Shown one piece after another: positions 46,223-58,691 of a DNA stretch of 64,000 nucleotides. The stretch's first letter is position 1; each line of letters begins with the position of its first letter. The stretch comes from Crambe crambe (taxonomy: Eukaryota; Porifera; Demospongiae; Poecilosclerida; Crambeidae). The notes beneath the pieces were generated by a model, which saw nothing but the letters and a program-made list of their open reading frames with translations, was not told where the DNA came from and ran no database searches. Both the position numbers and the translations under genes were made by a program. The stretch is from NCBI GenBank assembly GCA_963924555.1, contig OZ004588.1, forward strand, positions 2,170,001 to 2,234,000, read 5' to 3'.

Positions 46223-46310
46223 AAGGTGCCAGTACTTTATGTGGAACTGACCCAAAAGACATCACTTTTCATGTTTGGTGTTGATATGCCACCTATGTGC
46301 AGTGCATTAG
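46223..46310 (+). pseudogene. Exon-like module Ec (KVPVLYVELTQK)
   Basis: Acceptor CAGCTTTCCCCTTTAG, 88 bp, donor GCATTAG/GTACGT; phase 0 in, phase 1 out. It reads KVPVLYVELTQKTSLFMFGV then DMPPMCSALG. Copies at about 35055-35153, 37003-37096, 41790, 47535 and 49713 keep the acceptor but drift in frame. This copy is fully open and has the best splice sites of the set. Domain not recognised. Confidence 0.45.
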
Positions 46311-46564
46311 GTACGTATAATCAGTACGTCTTCTGATTGCCCCCCTCCTATATATTGTCCCATCTTTCTTTGTCCCTAGCATGGATAGTGCTGAGGGGGA
46401 GTTTGCACATGTGAGCACCTCATATTACCTTCCACTCATTCTAGACGATCAACCCCTTTTCATGCTGAAGATAGAACTCTGCCTCAATACATTTCCACAA
46501 ATTCCACCATTATCATCCACCATTACATAATAATGCCGAGTATATTTCCCAATACTCTCTGTCT

Positions 46565-46595
<31 letters not shown>

Positions 46596-49500
46596 TGATT
46601 ATGTTGTGGTGAATTAGTGTTTTATTCCTCTGACTTGTAGTCCATTCAGAACTGATGAAATTACTTTCCATAGTTGATTGCTCTAATGAAGGAAGGGTTG
46701 GGGGTGGACCCCAAATTAGTTGTGCTGCTATGTACTTATCATGTTTTAGAACATTGAAGAGGAACCACCTTTTCTACTCTCCCAATTAGTGTTTGTGCAG
46801 TGGTTCCATCCATGCATAATGTGAAAATTTCAGTTCCATGTTATTCCATAGAAGACTACAAAGCTGAGGAATAAAGTATGATATCTGAAAAGCCACTTTT
46901 TCCCGCTCTGAGACATTGCAGTTTTTTATACACAATCAGCAGTAAATTGTATGCTCTTTGTATAGAACCTTCCTCAATTGATGTGTTAGTAGTGAAGTGG
47001 AAGTGGTTAGAATGTCTATGTCAAAAAATTTCTGGAGATCTGGGGATCAGAGATAATGTCTGAGATCCCCCCTCCCCTCAACACAATACGTACACATAAT
47101 GTGTTGCTGCTATCACTTGTACTATGTATGTTTTTTGCCATACACACCCCCACCCCCCATCTTTTGCATCGTTCTATTTAAGTACTGTATATTGTGTATG
47201 CAATTACAGAATGAGATAATGAACCCCTCAAGAAAGAGGAGCAGTGGTAATCATCCCTCTATGAAACCAAACCCTTCAAGGTAACTATCAATCCTTCTCA
47301 CCTTATATTTGTACTGTGTAATAGTTTCTTTAAGGTCAATTGGATCCTATAAAGGGTGTGCATGTATGGCAAAATGATGTGTGACAGCGACCCTTACTTG
47401 GTTATCACATGTGATTTCCTTTTTGATGTGTTTTTTTTTAGAGCATTGTTATTGCACCTTCTCCCTCCTTGAGCCTCTTTGTGGTTGTATGTACTAGCAT
47501 GTGGAATCATACTCTTATCCTGCTTCCCTTTTAGAAGGAGCCAGTACATAATGTTTTGTATGGCTCAAAAGATATCAATTTTCCATGCTAAACGAGGTGT
47601 TGATATGCACCCCTTACAATGCTGTCCTATATTCAGATTCAATACATTTCCACTAACTCCTTTATATCCACCAACATCATCCACCGTCTCGTTGTCACAT
47701 AATATTATGTTAATTACATATGTTAATATCCCAGGAGAATGCTTGTCCCAATACTCTGTGTGTATTCTACTGCATTGTTTAGTTGTCCAAATGTCACAAT
47801 ATCAGTTTGGCTAAATTGTAGCCTTAAGATGTGTGTGCAGACCCACATCATCTGTAGGCGCCTGATAGCACATCAAATCACCTGTAGGTGTCTGATTGAC
47901 ATGTCCAAATAAGAGCCAGTTGCTACATACATATGGTGGGCATTATATGTGACAGTCCCAGTCAGCACATTAGATTAATCGTTCCTCAAATTATGCTTTA
48001 AAATTACGAAACAGTCCCAAACTTCCCTATCAGGTAGGGGTTTGTAGACCTGAGCACCTCATGGCCCACCAGTGTCATTGACTTTTAGGACCTTTTAAGG
48101 TTGAGACCCTTTACCCACTAGCATGAAGTTGACTTCAAAAATGTTGATCCAGAGAGGTTGCCTTATTAAAACTGTCAGGTAATACAATTTTTCACTTTCT
48201 GTTTCAATGCAGCCCCTTTCTATCATCCAACTACCATAGTATGGTATGAGGGTAGAGGGGAGGGTGTGCTACAATATGGATTCATAATCCAAGCATGTTA
48301 CTGAAGACCTTTTACTCAGTGTTCACTCTATTTTATAGTTGTTCTGAGTGTGTCTGTCTTTCATAAACTTATACTTTACATCTTGACATGTTGTGAATAT
48401 CAGTTGCCTGTGGAGGGCTGAGTTGCTGCCAATTAAGTTTACCAGTATTTTCAGCATTTAGTAGGACTAGAGCAGTTGCACTAAAGCTAGCCATACCAGC
48501 TGTGTGTATGGACAGGTGGTACCCTTGTACTGGTACTGGCCCTTGAGTGTTCCATAAGCCTGGGGTATAGAAAAAAGAAGGGCGGGGGCAAAGGAAAAGG
48601 CACATAACATACAGTACTTCAAGCTGCGATAAATAATAAGTATAATTTAATTTTAAATTATAACTTCTATATTGTCTGTACAGCTTCTAAGAACAGTTTA
48701 CTGGAACACTTACTGTTTGTTGTGATGAACATAAGCAAGCTGAGAATCCAACATCCCACCACTGTCAATTTATGGTATGTTTGGAGATTGACTATTCTGT
48801 TTTCGACTTTCTGGTGTTGAGACCCTTTACCAATTTTTGATAACCTTCTCTTGCTTAAATTCATGTAGTCGTTTGTGACATTATATAATGAACTTTGGTA
48901 GCATAATTGCAAACCACCAAATTATCCATCCACATGGAAATCTGTGCATCATAATTATGACTTTAGCTTCTCCAGGTTGGAAAAACTTGCACCTCTGTAC
49001 TGACATCAGTGTCACATTGATTAATTCCTCTCTCCCTTGATAGGGTCTGAATGTCTGGGATCCTACCCACATGCAAATTCAACTCCCTTTACCCCTTAAG
49101 TACGAGTTGCATGCATGAAGGAAGGACTCGGTATTGTCGGTACATCTTCTAATTGCCCCTCCCCTATATATTTTCCCATCTCTGTCAGTAGTGGGATGAA
49201 TACGAGTTGCTTGCATGAAGGAAAGACTCTCTCTGATTGGCATAATTGTAATTCCCCCTCCCTCCCCTATATATTCAGTTTGTCCCTAGCATGGAAGTGC
49301 TGATGGAGTTGATAGATGTGAACACCTCATGGCCCACCACTGTCATTCTATTATGACTTTCTAATGTAGAGACCCTTTACCCAGCTAATGTGTATAGAGT
49401 GGCAGTACAGGAACTTGACTTTAAATGTTGAGGTGTCTCTCCAGAGAAGTTGTAGCACTTTCAGCCGATATGATTGTTTACTTTCTGTTTCATAATGGCT

Positions 49501-51217
49501 CCCTTTCTATTATCAAGCCAGTATGAATTTATTTATGGAGGGTGTGCTCTAATATGAATCCATGCACCCTACACACTTACCAACTCTCCAGCAGTCTGTC
49601 ATGTTGTGTGTCGGACTTGTCAAGTGTGTGTGGACACATACTGTGTGTGTATTAAACATAATCAATGCAGTTTTCTTGATATGCCTGTATCCTGTCCACC
49701 TTCCCCCTTTAGAAGGTGTCAGTACATTACCTTTCCATGGCTCAAAAGGTATCAGTATACCTCCTTTTTCACACCAATAAGGTGTGGATAAATTAACCCC
49801 TTTCCATGCTGAAGACAGAACCCTGCCTCAATACATCTTCACATTTTCTACGCACTCCTTCATATCATCCATCATCCTGTTGTTACCTAATAATGCCCCG
49901 GGAGAAGTGAATGTCCCAGTACTGTGTGTGTGTGAGTGTGTTTAAGGACTTTTAAGAGAAAATAAAAAAGAAATTAACATTAATTTTATGCAACATCTAT
50001 GCAAAGGGTTAAGTATGTGTACCGCCCATATGCAACACAGTTGTCACATGACATCATAACGTTTGGGTTAATGATGTCATTAACTTATGTTTCAAGTATT
50101 CCACTCAAATTTTGCTGCAAATTATTCCTGATTATGTATTCATATATGCTGAGTGTGCATGATATGAGATAATGTCGAACATAACCATGAAGACCCTTCC
50201 TCTGGTTATGAACTGTCTCTGATTGCTCCTCCCCCTCCCCCTATATATTGTACCATCTCACTTTGTCCCAACCATGGATAATGTTGAAAGTTCGTAGACC
50301 TGAGCACTTCATGCCCCCCTGTCATTCTAGACAGTTGATATCAACTATTCTGTACTTGATGTTGAGACCCTTTACCCACTTCAGCTTAGTTAATGTGTAT
50401 AGAGTGTGAGGTGTGCATCCAGAGAGGTTGTCATATTAGTTGATATGATCGTTTATTTTCTGTTTCGCTATATGGTCCCTTTTATTATGTATGGGGTTTT
50501 TGAATGGACCATTGGAAATCATTTCTGGTGGTTTTAAGTGGAATCTATAAGAATCGAATTATTGATCATGAATCATAATATTAATTATCACATAGTTGGT
50601 TAATGCCCTCAGCCTCGGAGTTCCACATAGGACGGTTATAATGACCTCAAGCTTTGCCCTCAGTCACCGTAATAGCAACAACTCTCAGGTTCCTAAACTA
50701 GTGAAACTCCTTGACTTTGTGGAATGACCTTTATACTCAAGTGGTTAAATGACTGTTGTATAATGTACATACATATGAAGTGTTTCCCTCTGTTTTCCAT
50801 GTAGATGCTTCAACTTAAGGAATGCAAAGACAATGGAGCACTAACATTATGTGGTGATCTGCAAACTCAGAACTGGGTGCTGTTTGTTTTGTTGACTCCA
50901 CCTCCTCTCCCCTGATGTGACACCCACAGAGATTGCGTCCCCCCATGAAGGGATCCAGCTGCTCCTTATTTAAGACCACTTTCACTCACTATCGGATTCT
51001 GAAGGTATGCAGAAAAGTCACTTTCTTATTCTGCAGTTTCCTGTTTTGGTTACTTTGGACATGTGTCTTTTGAATATTTGACCTTGATGTTGCTAATGGA
51101 ATGTTAATACCCTTTGATGGATGAGATGATCCCTACATAACACTCCCTGACCTAAACCTATGGGGTGTCCCTGTAATTAGTCCATGAATGACCTTTTGAC
51201 CTTTCCAATGTACATAG

Positions 51218-51354
51218 GAGAGGGAACAGAAGTGGACGTCATCGATGTATTCTCACCAGAGTCTGAAGATGACACGTCAGAAACACTTCTGCCAGCCCGT
51301 ACAGTGATGACTACAGGGCCACACCCACTTATGTCTCACCTTTCATCTTTTTGA
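51218..51354 (+). pseudogene. Exon-like module Ef, acidic C-terminal end
   Basis: After acceptor CCAATGTACATAG, in phase 1, it reads EGTEVDVIDVFSPESEDDTS, then ETLLPARTVMTTGPHPLMSH and LSSF-stop at 51352-51354. The copy from 56016 keeps SEGEDTSESD and SLTTGPHPLLSCL but needs a frameshift; a third block at about 33723-33880 is more diverged. This looks like the last coding exon of the repeated unit. Function unknown. Confidence 0.4.
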
Positions 51355-51475
51355 ACTATTATGTGTACATATTAATATGTGTATGTTGGGTTGAGAGAGT
51401 TCAGTATCATTGTTGGTCATGTGATCAGTTGTATCATCATTCTTGATAATATCCTCCACTCTAGGCTGTTAATCA

Positions 51476-51730
51476 ATTTTGCGCATGGGCATTGTGATTT
51501 TAGGGGGTGGGGCAGGCTGGTGGCATGGTGGGCATTATTTGCATCAGTGATAGCACATGCATTGAATATTCTGACCAAGAGATCTGTTTGAAGATCGAGA
51601 TGGAGACAGCTTGCTTGTTGAGTGTCTGCAGTCGGCGACGAGGTTTCATTTATTCAGATGGAAGTGTTCTGCATTAATAACTGGCATCTGTGTAAGTACC
51701 TGCAGCCTTTGGACATTTAGGTTAGCAAGT
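51476..51730 (+). promoter_or_regulatory. Decayed promoter-like module A3
   Basis: TGCGCATGGGCATTGTG replaces the palindrome of A1 and A2; ATGGTGGGCATTATTTG and GTACCTGCAGCCTTTGGA follow. It comes 120 bp after the Ef stop at 51354, repeating the end-then-start order seen at 33.9-34.5 kb. Confidence 0.3.
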
Positions 51731-53159
51731 CTTGAATCAGTGATAGCGTCCAACTTGTAAACATCATCCATTGATCCACCCATCTTTAGCAAAAGACATG
51801 TTTCACCTGTAGGTGTCTGATTGACATGTCCAAATAAGAGCCAGTTGCTACATACATATGGTGGGCATTATATGTGACAGTCCCAGTCAGCACATTAGAT
51901 TATTCATTCCTCAAATCATGCTTTATAATTATGAAACAGTCCAAAACTTCTGTCATATATAATGGTTGTCCTGTCTCACCTTGTCCCTAGCATGGATTGT
52001 GTTGAGAGGATTGTAGACCTGAGCACCACCCTGTTATTATAGATGGTTGACATTGACAAGTCCTTTACCCAATGTACGTAGTACTTTCTAAATGTTGACA
52101 CCCTTTACCCACTTCAATTTAGCAATAAATTGACTTTTTTCACTTTTTGTTTCACTATGGTCCCCTTTCTATCATCCAACTATTAACCCATAAATATATT
52201 GTATGAATTTGATTGTATTGAGCAAAGAGGAGAATATGGATTCATAATCTGAGCATGTTACTGAAGACCTTTCACCCAGTGCTCACTCATTCTGAGTGAG
52301 TCTGTCTTTCATAAACTACTCTGTATAGTTTTTGAATACTGGTTGCCTATGGAAAGCTGAGTTGCTGTTAAGTTTGCCAGTATTTTACATTTTAAGTTGT
52401 GAGTATTAAGACTAGAGCAGTTGCACTAAATCTACGTAGCCATACCAGCTGTGTGTATGGACAGGTGGTACCATCGTACTGGTACTGGCAAGCTGTGGAC
52501 TGCTCCAAGCCCTTCAGTGTTCCATAAGACCAGGTAGCACTGGCACACTACTTAAAGACCTTCAATTAGAAATACTGTCCTGGCTCTGTTCCTCTGACAT
52601 AATGTATTCAGAACTGGTGGGATTACCTTTCCACAGCAGATTGCTCCAACCACATCATAATGAAGGGGGAGACTCCCTAAATTAGTGTTGTGTGTACCAA
52701 CTGATCCTGTTATGTGTTTCATTATGCACACTATCACATGTTAATTTCCTCTGGATACCACATATGTACATGCATGCACATCCACTGGCTTGACTAATAT
52801 CTGTGTGGCAATAGCATATCATGCGCATAATTTCTTATGATCCAGGGACAGATTTTTTTGGTAGAGTTGTACTATGTCTAGTATTGGACTTTAGACTGAA
52901 GTCCAGGTAAAGGGTCCCTATGGGTATGTTAACCATGTGGTCATTACTTGGGGGAATGATAATACTCTTGAGAGTACTTGCATTGGGAGCATTTAATTTT
53001 ATATTCCATACAACATGTGATATATTAATAACTCACAATCTTCTAGAGAAGAGTAGTTGGGTCTATACATACTAGTATGAGTCACATGATTGCTTGGTGG
53101 GTGTGGTTTGTTTGATTGACTCCACCTCCTCTCCCCTCCCCCTTATATGATACCCACAG

Positions 53160-53233
53160 AGACTGCCTCCCCTGATGAAGTGATCCAGCTGGAACAACAC
53201 TATCTTCACCCAAGGATTCTTGATCAACTGATG
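53160..53233 (+). pseudogene. Exon-like module Ee, best open copy
   Basis: Acceptor TATGATACCCACAG, 74 bp, donor CTGATG/GTACGT. With two leading bases it reads ETASPDEVIQLEQHYLHPRI then LDQLM. It enters in phase 1 and leaves in phase 0, which does not match the phase-1 start of module Ef, so an intermediate exon is missing or the unit is broken. Confidence 0.4.
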
Positions 53234-54012
53234 GTACGTACTTTAGAGTTATTTGGTACAGAAAGGTTACATTTGTATTCTGTGCAATTACCTCCATATC
53301 TGAATATTTCATCTTATGTGGTTAATGGAATGTCTTTGATTGGTGAGATAATTCTTATGTATTATTACCTCAGCCTGTTTTAATTCCAGGGTCTTCCCTC
53401 ACACCTCCCAATCACTATGACTTGTATGTGAATTGATTAGTGGATTGACCCTTTGACCTTTGTCCTATCTCATTTTATCATCGCTAGCATGGATAGTGAC
53501 ACATGGGTAGTGTTGGGAGGTGATTTATAGACCTGAGCACCTCATTGTTATTCTAAATGACACTTGTGTGTACATATCATTCTAATGTTGCAACCCTTTA
53601 CCCACTCTAGTTCAGGTGTCTAGGTTATTATATTAGCACTTTCAGTCAATATGATTATTCACTTTCTGTTTCGGTATGGTCCCCTTTATAAGACATGAGC
53701 TTACCTTTGATAGAGATTTGAGAAGGGTATGCTATCCACAATCCAAGCATGTAATTGTTAGTGATTGTCTTTTTGGTTTTCAGACTGAACCGTGTGAATT
53801 ACAAGTGTTTTTATGGTAACTGTTGTCAAGTGAAGTAAATCCATAATGGACCTTGCAGTTTTTATTCTCTATCCATATGTAATCAATGGTCTTCAAATTG
53901 TATGCTCTATATAGAACAGGGATTCATGTGGATGGGTGGGTGTATGATAAGGTCTCCCCTCCTAAAATTGCTTTAGTGGTGTTGTTTAAGAAGTAATTCT
54001 ACAACCTAATGT

Positions 54013-54014
<2 letters not shown>

Positions 54015-54089
<75 letters not shown>
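54015..54089. repeat. CT microsatellite, about 37 units
   Basis: Uninterrupted CT dinucleotides. The minus-strand open frame (Arg-Glu repeats) is an artefact. Confidence 0.98.
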
Positions 54090-54093
<4 letters not shown>

Positions 54094-55359
54094 TCAACCT
54101 CAAAATCCTGTATGAATCCTTGTAAAACTTTCCTCCATTAAAAGATCGGGCAGTAATTTTATGAATTATGTACTCAATGTTTCTCGAGACAGTCTCAACT
54201 GCCCCCATTTAGTTCGTCTCTTTGTGTGTGCTGTATTCTGATTATGTTGCCTATTATTCCTGAGTATGTATTCATATGTGCTGGGAGTGCATGATAATGA
54301 GATAATGTCGAGCAAAACCCTTCCTCCTGTCTCTGATTGCTCCTCCCCCTCCCCCTATATATTGTACCATCTCACTTTGTCCCTAGTATGGATAATGTTG
54401 AGTTTGTAGCCTCATGGCCCACCCCTGTCATTCTAGACAGTTAACATGTACTCGATGTTGAGACCCTTTACCCACTTTACCTTAGTTAATGTGTATAGAG
54501 TGGTGAAGTGTGTATCCAGAAGTTGTCATATTAGTTGATATGATTGTTTATTTTCAGTTTCATTATGGTCCCTTTTAATATGTATGGGGTTTTTGACCAT
54601 TGGAAAGTTCTTAAATTAAAAAGCTGCATTTTGGTGGTAAAAAAGTTCTACCAGTATGTACAAGCAAGTCTATAGCAGTTCTAATTTCAGGTTTAAAAAA
54701 AAATTTTTTTTTCATGGTCATGAACCTCTTAAAGCTAAAGGTAAGTGTATCATGTCTGAGTCAGAATTCAAATAGTCCATAATCATGCACTACTGTCACT
54801 ACTTCCACTACAGACTTCACTATAGTCTTATAGTGGTCCCTTGATGTGGATCATTGCTTCCATCAGTAACAAATGATAATGGAAGCAATTTCCTCTGAGA
54901 ATGCATTCAAAAAAAGATGAAACTTGAAAGTACAACTACCATGACTTCCCACATTTTATATCTTATAAACGTAGCACTCTGCACATACATCCCATTCCTG
55001 TCACTGTTAACAAAAATAACACTCGATGTTATTCTTCAGCTTCTATGGTATACTGATGGATACACATAGTACATTCAAACCCAATCACATGATTGGATTG
55101 CAATACAATGTCCTATGCCTTTGAAGTGGCTACAGGACAATAGCAGTTGTCTAGAGATTTGGTCAGATAAAAGATATTGACCAGGAAACAGTGAACCCTG
55201 ACACACTATGTACTAATTACTATAAGACTATGGCATCCATAATATGCTTTGAAGTTTCTACCTTAATGAGGTCTCTAATGAGGTCTTTAAAACAGGGATA
55301 AATGACCAATACCTGTCTGGGCTCCATAAGTACCAGCTTCGACTCATTTTATAGTGTCA

Positions 55360-55454
55360 TTGGGTTTCTTGTGTTTTTAAAAGAATGCAGTTATTTTGCA
55401 TTAACTTTAATAGTGTTATCAAATAATTATTCTTTAAAAGCACCAGAAACCCAA
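55360..55454. repeat. Imperfect foldback
   Basis: TTGGGTTTCTTGTGTTTTTA is paired with TAAAAGCACCAGAAACCCAA. A smaller hairpin ATTGCTTCCAT / ATGGAAGCAAT lies at 54853-54889. Confidence 0.6.
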
Positions 55455-56799
55455 CAAGACTGCTGAAGGTTTGACAGTATCATTGAGTCTACATTATACT
55501 GTAAGTGCCGAGTTCCACTGCTATAATGACCTCAAGCTTTGCCCTCAGTTACCATAATAAAGTGGTTCAATGACTGTTGTATGATGTACATACATATGAA
55601 GTGTTTCCTCTGTTTTCCATGTAGATGCTTCAACTTAAGGAATGTAAAGACAATGTTCTGTGGTGATCTGCAAACTCGTAGAACTGGGTGCTGTTTGTTT
55701 TGTTGACTCCACCTCCTCTCCCCTCCCTCTGATACAATACCCACAACTGCCTCCCCAATGAAGCTGGTCCTTATTAAAGAGCACTTGCATTCACTGAAGG
55801 TATGCAGAAAACTCACTTCATAGTTTGGACTGTTTTGGTTATCTTGGACATGTTTTTTTTGAATATTTGACCTTGATGTGGTTAATGGAATGTTAATTAC
55901 CCTTTGATGGATGAGATGATCCCTACATAACGCTCCCAATAACTATGACCTAAACTATGGGGTGTGAATAGGTATCAGTCCATGAATGACCTTTTGACCT
56001 TTCCAATGTGCATAGGAGAGGGAATAGAAAAGACGAATGTGAAGTTTGTCGATGTATTGTCACAAGTCTGAAGGAGAGGACACTTCAGAAAGTGATGGAG
56101 GTTCCACTTCCACGAGTCTGACTACAGGACCACACCCACTTTTGTCTTGCCTTTTGTTTTTAAAGTGTATCATCTTTAATTCTATTATGTGTGTATATTG
56201 GGTTAAGAGAGTTCAGTATCATGTGACCAGTTGAGTCATCATTCCTGATAACACTTCTGTATTTGGCTATTCCTTCTCCAAGATCTAATTATGTTGGGGT
56301 GCACATCTTCTCTAGGCCAGAGTAAACCAGTGTTGATATCTGTAGTGAAAAAGGTGAAGAAAAACTCTTGAATGGTTGATCTGAACAGGTCCAGTGCAAT
56401 ACATGATGAATGAGGTAGATTCATCAGATGGTACAGCTCTACAGTGTGATCCATGCAAGTGAGGATGAGGGTCTTTAGACTTCGTAGGACTTATATTGAT
56501 GTGCAGTACATATGTATGTACCTGAGTTATGAGTCTTTGTTTTGTGAGGGGAAGAGGACTTGGAAGACTTGTCCCCCATCCTGCATGAAATTTCAATGTA
56601 CATCAAGTCACAGATTGATCCCTCTTCTTCCTTCACTCCCACTTCATACTTATAAATTGAATGTTGTATTAAATTTTCATTGAAAATGTATTAATTTTAA
56701 TAAAAAATTTCTCTTAGTAGCTACTAGATCAAGGGGCAGAGGAAATGGTAACTCAGAGTTAATTTCTGTCACATTACATTCCACAGTTCAAGTGCTCAC

Positions 56800-57928
56800 C
56801 CTTGGTGTGGAGGAAGGACCTAGACTTGAACACGGCTTCCTGTTTAGTGTTTCTTACAACTCCATTGAAGGATGGAAGAGATGACTGGGACATCTGCAAT
56901 AAGTGCAGAAAAGATATTAAATATTAGTACAGTGATACAGTCAGAAATGGTACTCATTGTCTTGTTTTCTGACTGTGAAATGGACTTTTAAGCATGAATC
57001 TGCTGATAGAACCTAGAAGTTAACGCACACAAATGCACTCAGTACAACATTCAAAGAGATATATGTTATTCTTGGCAATGCATTGATAGGTGAGAGCAGT
57101 TCTAGATACAGCACTTAATACCGGGTCATTAAGTGTTACTGGGTATGCTACACATGTACACACATGGGATGTCTAGATACAGAGAGGAGATTTTGCTGGG
57201 GTAATATTTCCCTATGATTTTGAATGTACACTAAAAAGGTATATACCTCAAAAATTAACCCATGAAAATTTGCACCACAGATTTTACATGACAGAAATCT
57301 CTAGTGTTACATGTACATGTATTTTACTGAGGTTGTCATAAAGAGACTATTTTGTTAGTATTCATAAATCAAGCAAGGTTTTACCTTTTTATTCCATGAG
57401 ATTTCCATTCTCACTGAGCTTGCCTTAGGACACCTGGATAGGAAGAATCCTATTAGGAGTGGATTGGATAACTTCAATAAGTGGACCATGGGGCAATTTT
57501 CTGGCACAACTCAATGCCACACTCCCAGAGCTGTAAAGAAACAAAATAGCGGATAAAGAGTATCAAAACATTACATATTTGTGGGTTAGCCTGACTAGGG
57601 ATTAGGGACTAGGACTAGGGCATCAGTACTACATGTAATATAGAGCTTCCAAGCCAGAGAAAAAAAGAACAGATCGGATTAAGGGTCTGTATATACACAA
57701 TCAAACTGAAGATGAGGGAGACAGGACCAATCATCCCTGACTGGTAGTTGCTCCCCTTGCTGATCATCTGGTTATCATCATGTCTCAATACTACATAACT
57801 ACATCACCACAAACACTTCATACAACTGCTTGAGAGTTTCATCACACTTACCTGTCCAGAAGACCAGAACTCACTATTAGCTGGCAGGTGAATGCCACAG
57901 CCAGCTCAAATACAGGGGAGAGAATCTA
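56800..57928 (-). CDS. Candidate multi-exon gene fragment on the minus strand, unknown product
   Basis: Three blocks with splice-like borders are read leftward. Block A ends at 57852 with donor GACAG/GTAAGTG and reads VFELAVAFTCQLIVSSGLLD. Block B, 57434-57530, follows TTTCTTTACAG, joins in frame and reads SSGSVALSCARKLPHGPLIE then VIQSTPNRILPIQ; its donor (CAG/GTGTCC) is weak. Block C, 56800-56893, follows TTATTGCAG, reads MSQSSLPSFNGVVRNTKQEA then VFKSRSFLHTK and ends in a good donor (AAGG/GTGAGC). The blocks are compatible in phase, but no domain is recognised and no transcript evidence is available. It would be divergent from the plus-strand gene at 58115. Confidence 0.3.
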
Positions 57929-57948
57929 GTCTGATCTGTATATGCATA

Positions 57949-58078
57949 CCCTTTACCATATAGAGTTTAGATATGACTACCCTTTACCATATAGAGTTTA
58001 GATATGACTACCCTTTACCATATAGAGTTTAGATATGACTACCCTTTACCATATAGAGTTTAGATATGACTACCCTTA
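57949..58078. repeat. 31-bp tandem repeat, four copies, just upstream of a gene start
   Basis: Units read CCCTTTACCATATAGAGTTT plus AGATATGACTA, almost identical to each other. They end about 40 bp before the first ATG of the plus-strand gene. GGGCGTGGC (a KLF/Sp-type box) lies at 58084-58092 between the array and the ATG. A promoter role is inferred from position only. Confidence 0.9.
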
Positions 58079-58114
58079 ATTTTGGGCGTGGCACCAGGAT
58101 GTGAAAAGAAAGAC

Positions 58115-58691
58115 ATGGGGAACAAGACGAATAAACAAAAGCATGGGCCCGAGCCCGAGCCAAACTCTTTTCCTTCGAAGTCCGCAGGGAGCGATCTTTC
58201 TTCAGATTCCAACCTCCTAACCTGTGAAGTAAGCCAAAAAAAGACACATAAAGCTGCCTCCTCCCCTCCCCCTCCTGTAAACATTGACATTGGACCTTCC
58301 AGGCCAAATAAGGAAAGTGAGCCTTCCCCTGATGAGTTCTTTGATCCTCCAGACCTTCCTAGCATAGATACAGGGAGTAAAAGTTTGTTGAGTGGACCAG
58401 CATTTAAGACTGCAGATCAATCTAAGTCTGCAGGGAGTGATCTTCCTTCAGATTCCAGTCCCTTATGCACCCCTGAAGCTGCCTCCTCCCCTCCTCATCC
58501 TTTGAACATTGATAAATCATCTGAACTTCCCATGTCAAATAAGGGGAGTGAGCCTCCCTCTGATCATCCAGACCCTCCTCTAGACACTGGGAGTAAGAGC
58601 AGACCAGCATTTAAGACTGAGTCAAGTCCTCCAAAGAAAATATCACGGCAGGAGAGGCGACGAGCAGAAAGGGCGAAACGCAAGTTCAAAG
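58115..58691 (+). CDS. First coding exon of the second Death-domain gene: Ser/Pro-rich, disordered
   Basis: ATG at 58115 (context AGACATGGG) is the first after an in-frame stop at 58067-58069. The exon runs 192 codons and ends in phase 1 at CAAAG/GTATCT, matching the acceptor of the Death exon at 60407. The protein starts MGNKTNKQKHGPEPEP and is rich in S, P, D and E. It contains two tandem repeats of about 70-80 residues, each from KSAGSDL (58178 and 58424) through AASSPP, NID, SEP, DTGSKS to PAFKT. It ends with a basic stretch SRQERRRAERAKRKFKG. MGNK resembles an N-myristoylation start, but residue 6 is Asn rather than Ser/Thr, so this is weak. The role is probably a flexible tether before the Death domain. 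The first gene probably has a similar exon left of the window. Confidence 0.7.

Larger units (their letters stand above)
24111..56250. repeat. Mosaic array of repeated modules, probably a decaying tandem gene family
   Basis: The same blocks recur in varying order over 32 kb. GAGACCCTTTACCCA-like strings appear at least 15 times (e.g. 27893, 31457, 35345, 39198, 39699, 44708, 45376, 48104, 49371, 50365, 54461). ACACAATACACATAATGTG (or its GTACACATAATGTG form) occurs at least 6 times. CTGATTGCCCCTCCCTCC with TTTGTCCCTAG is found more than 10 times. TTTCACTTTCTGTTTC and GCAATTACAGAATGAGA are also recurrent. Some long blocks are nearly identical (30895-31160 vs 52555-52830; 47880-48000 vs 51800-51960), so duplication is recent in part. 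Several blocks have splice-like borders and short open frames, listed separately. No continuous gene can be assembled by eye. Confidence 0.75.

Noticed and set aside
53999..54208. Arg-Glu repeat open frame
   Set aside because: Translation of the CT microsatellite.
57405..57530. Weak resemblance of one frame (LWECGIELCQKIA) to a DOCK-family helix
   Set aside because: The frame ends at a stop after a few more codons, and the neighbouring splice sites favour another frame.
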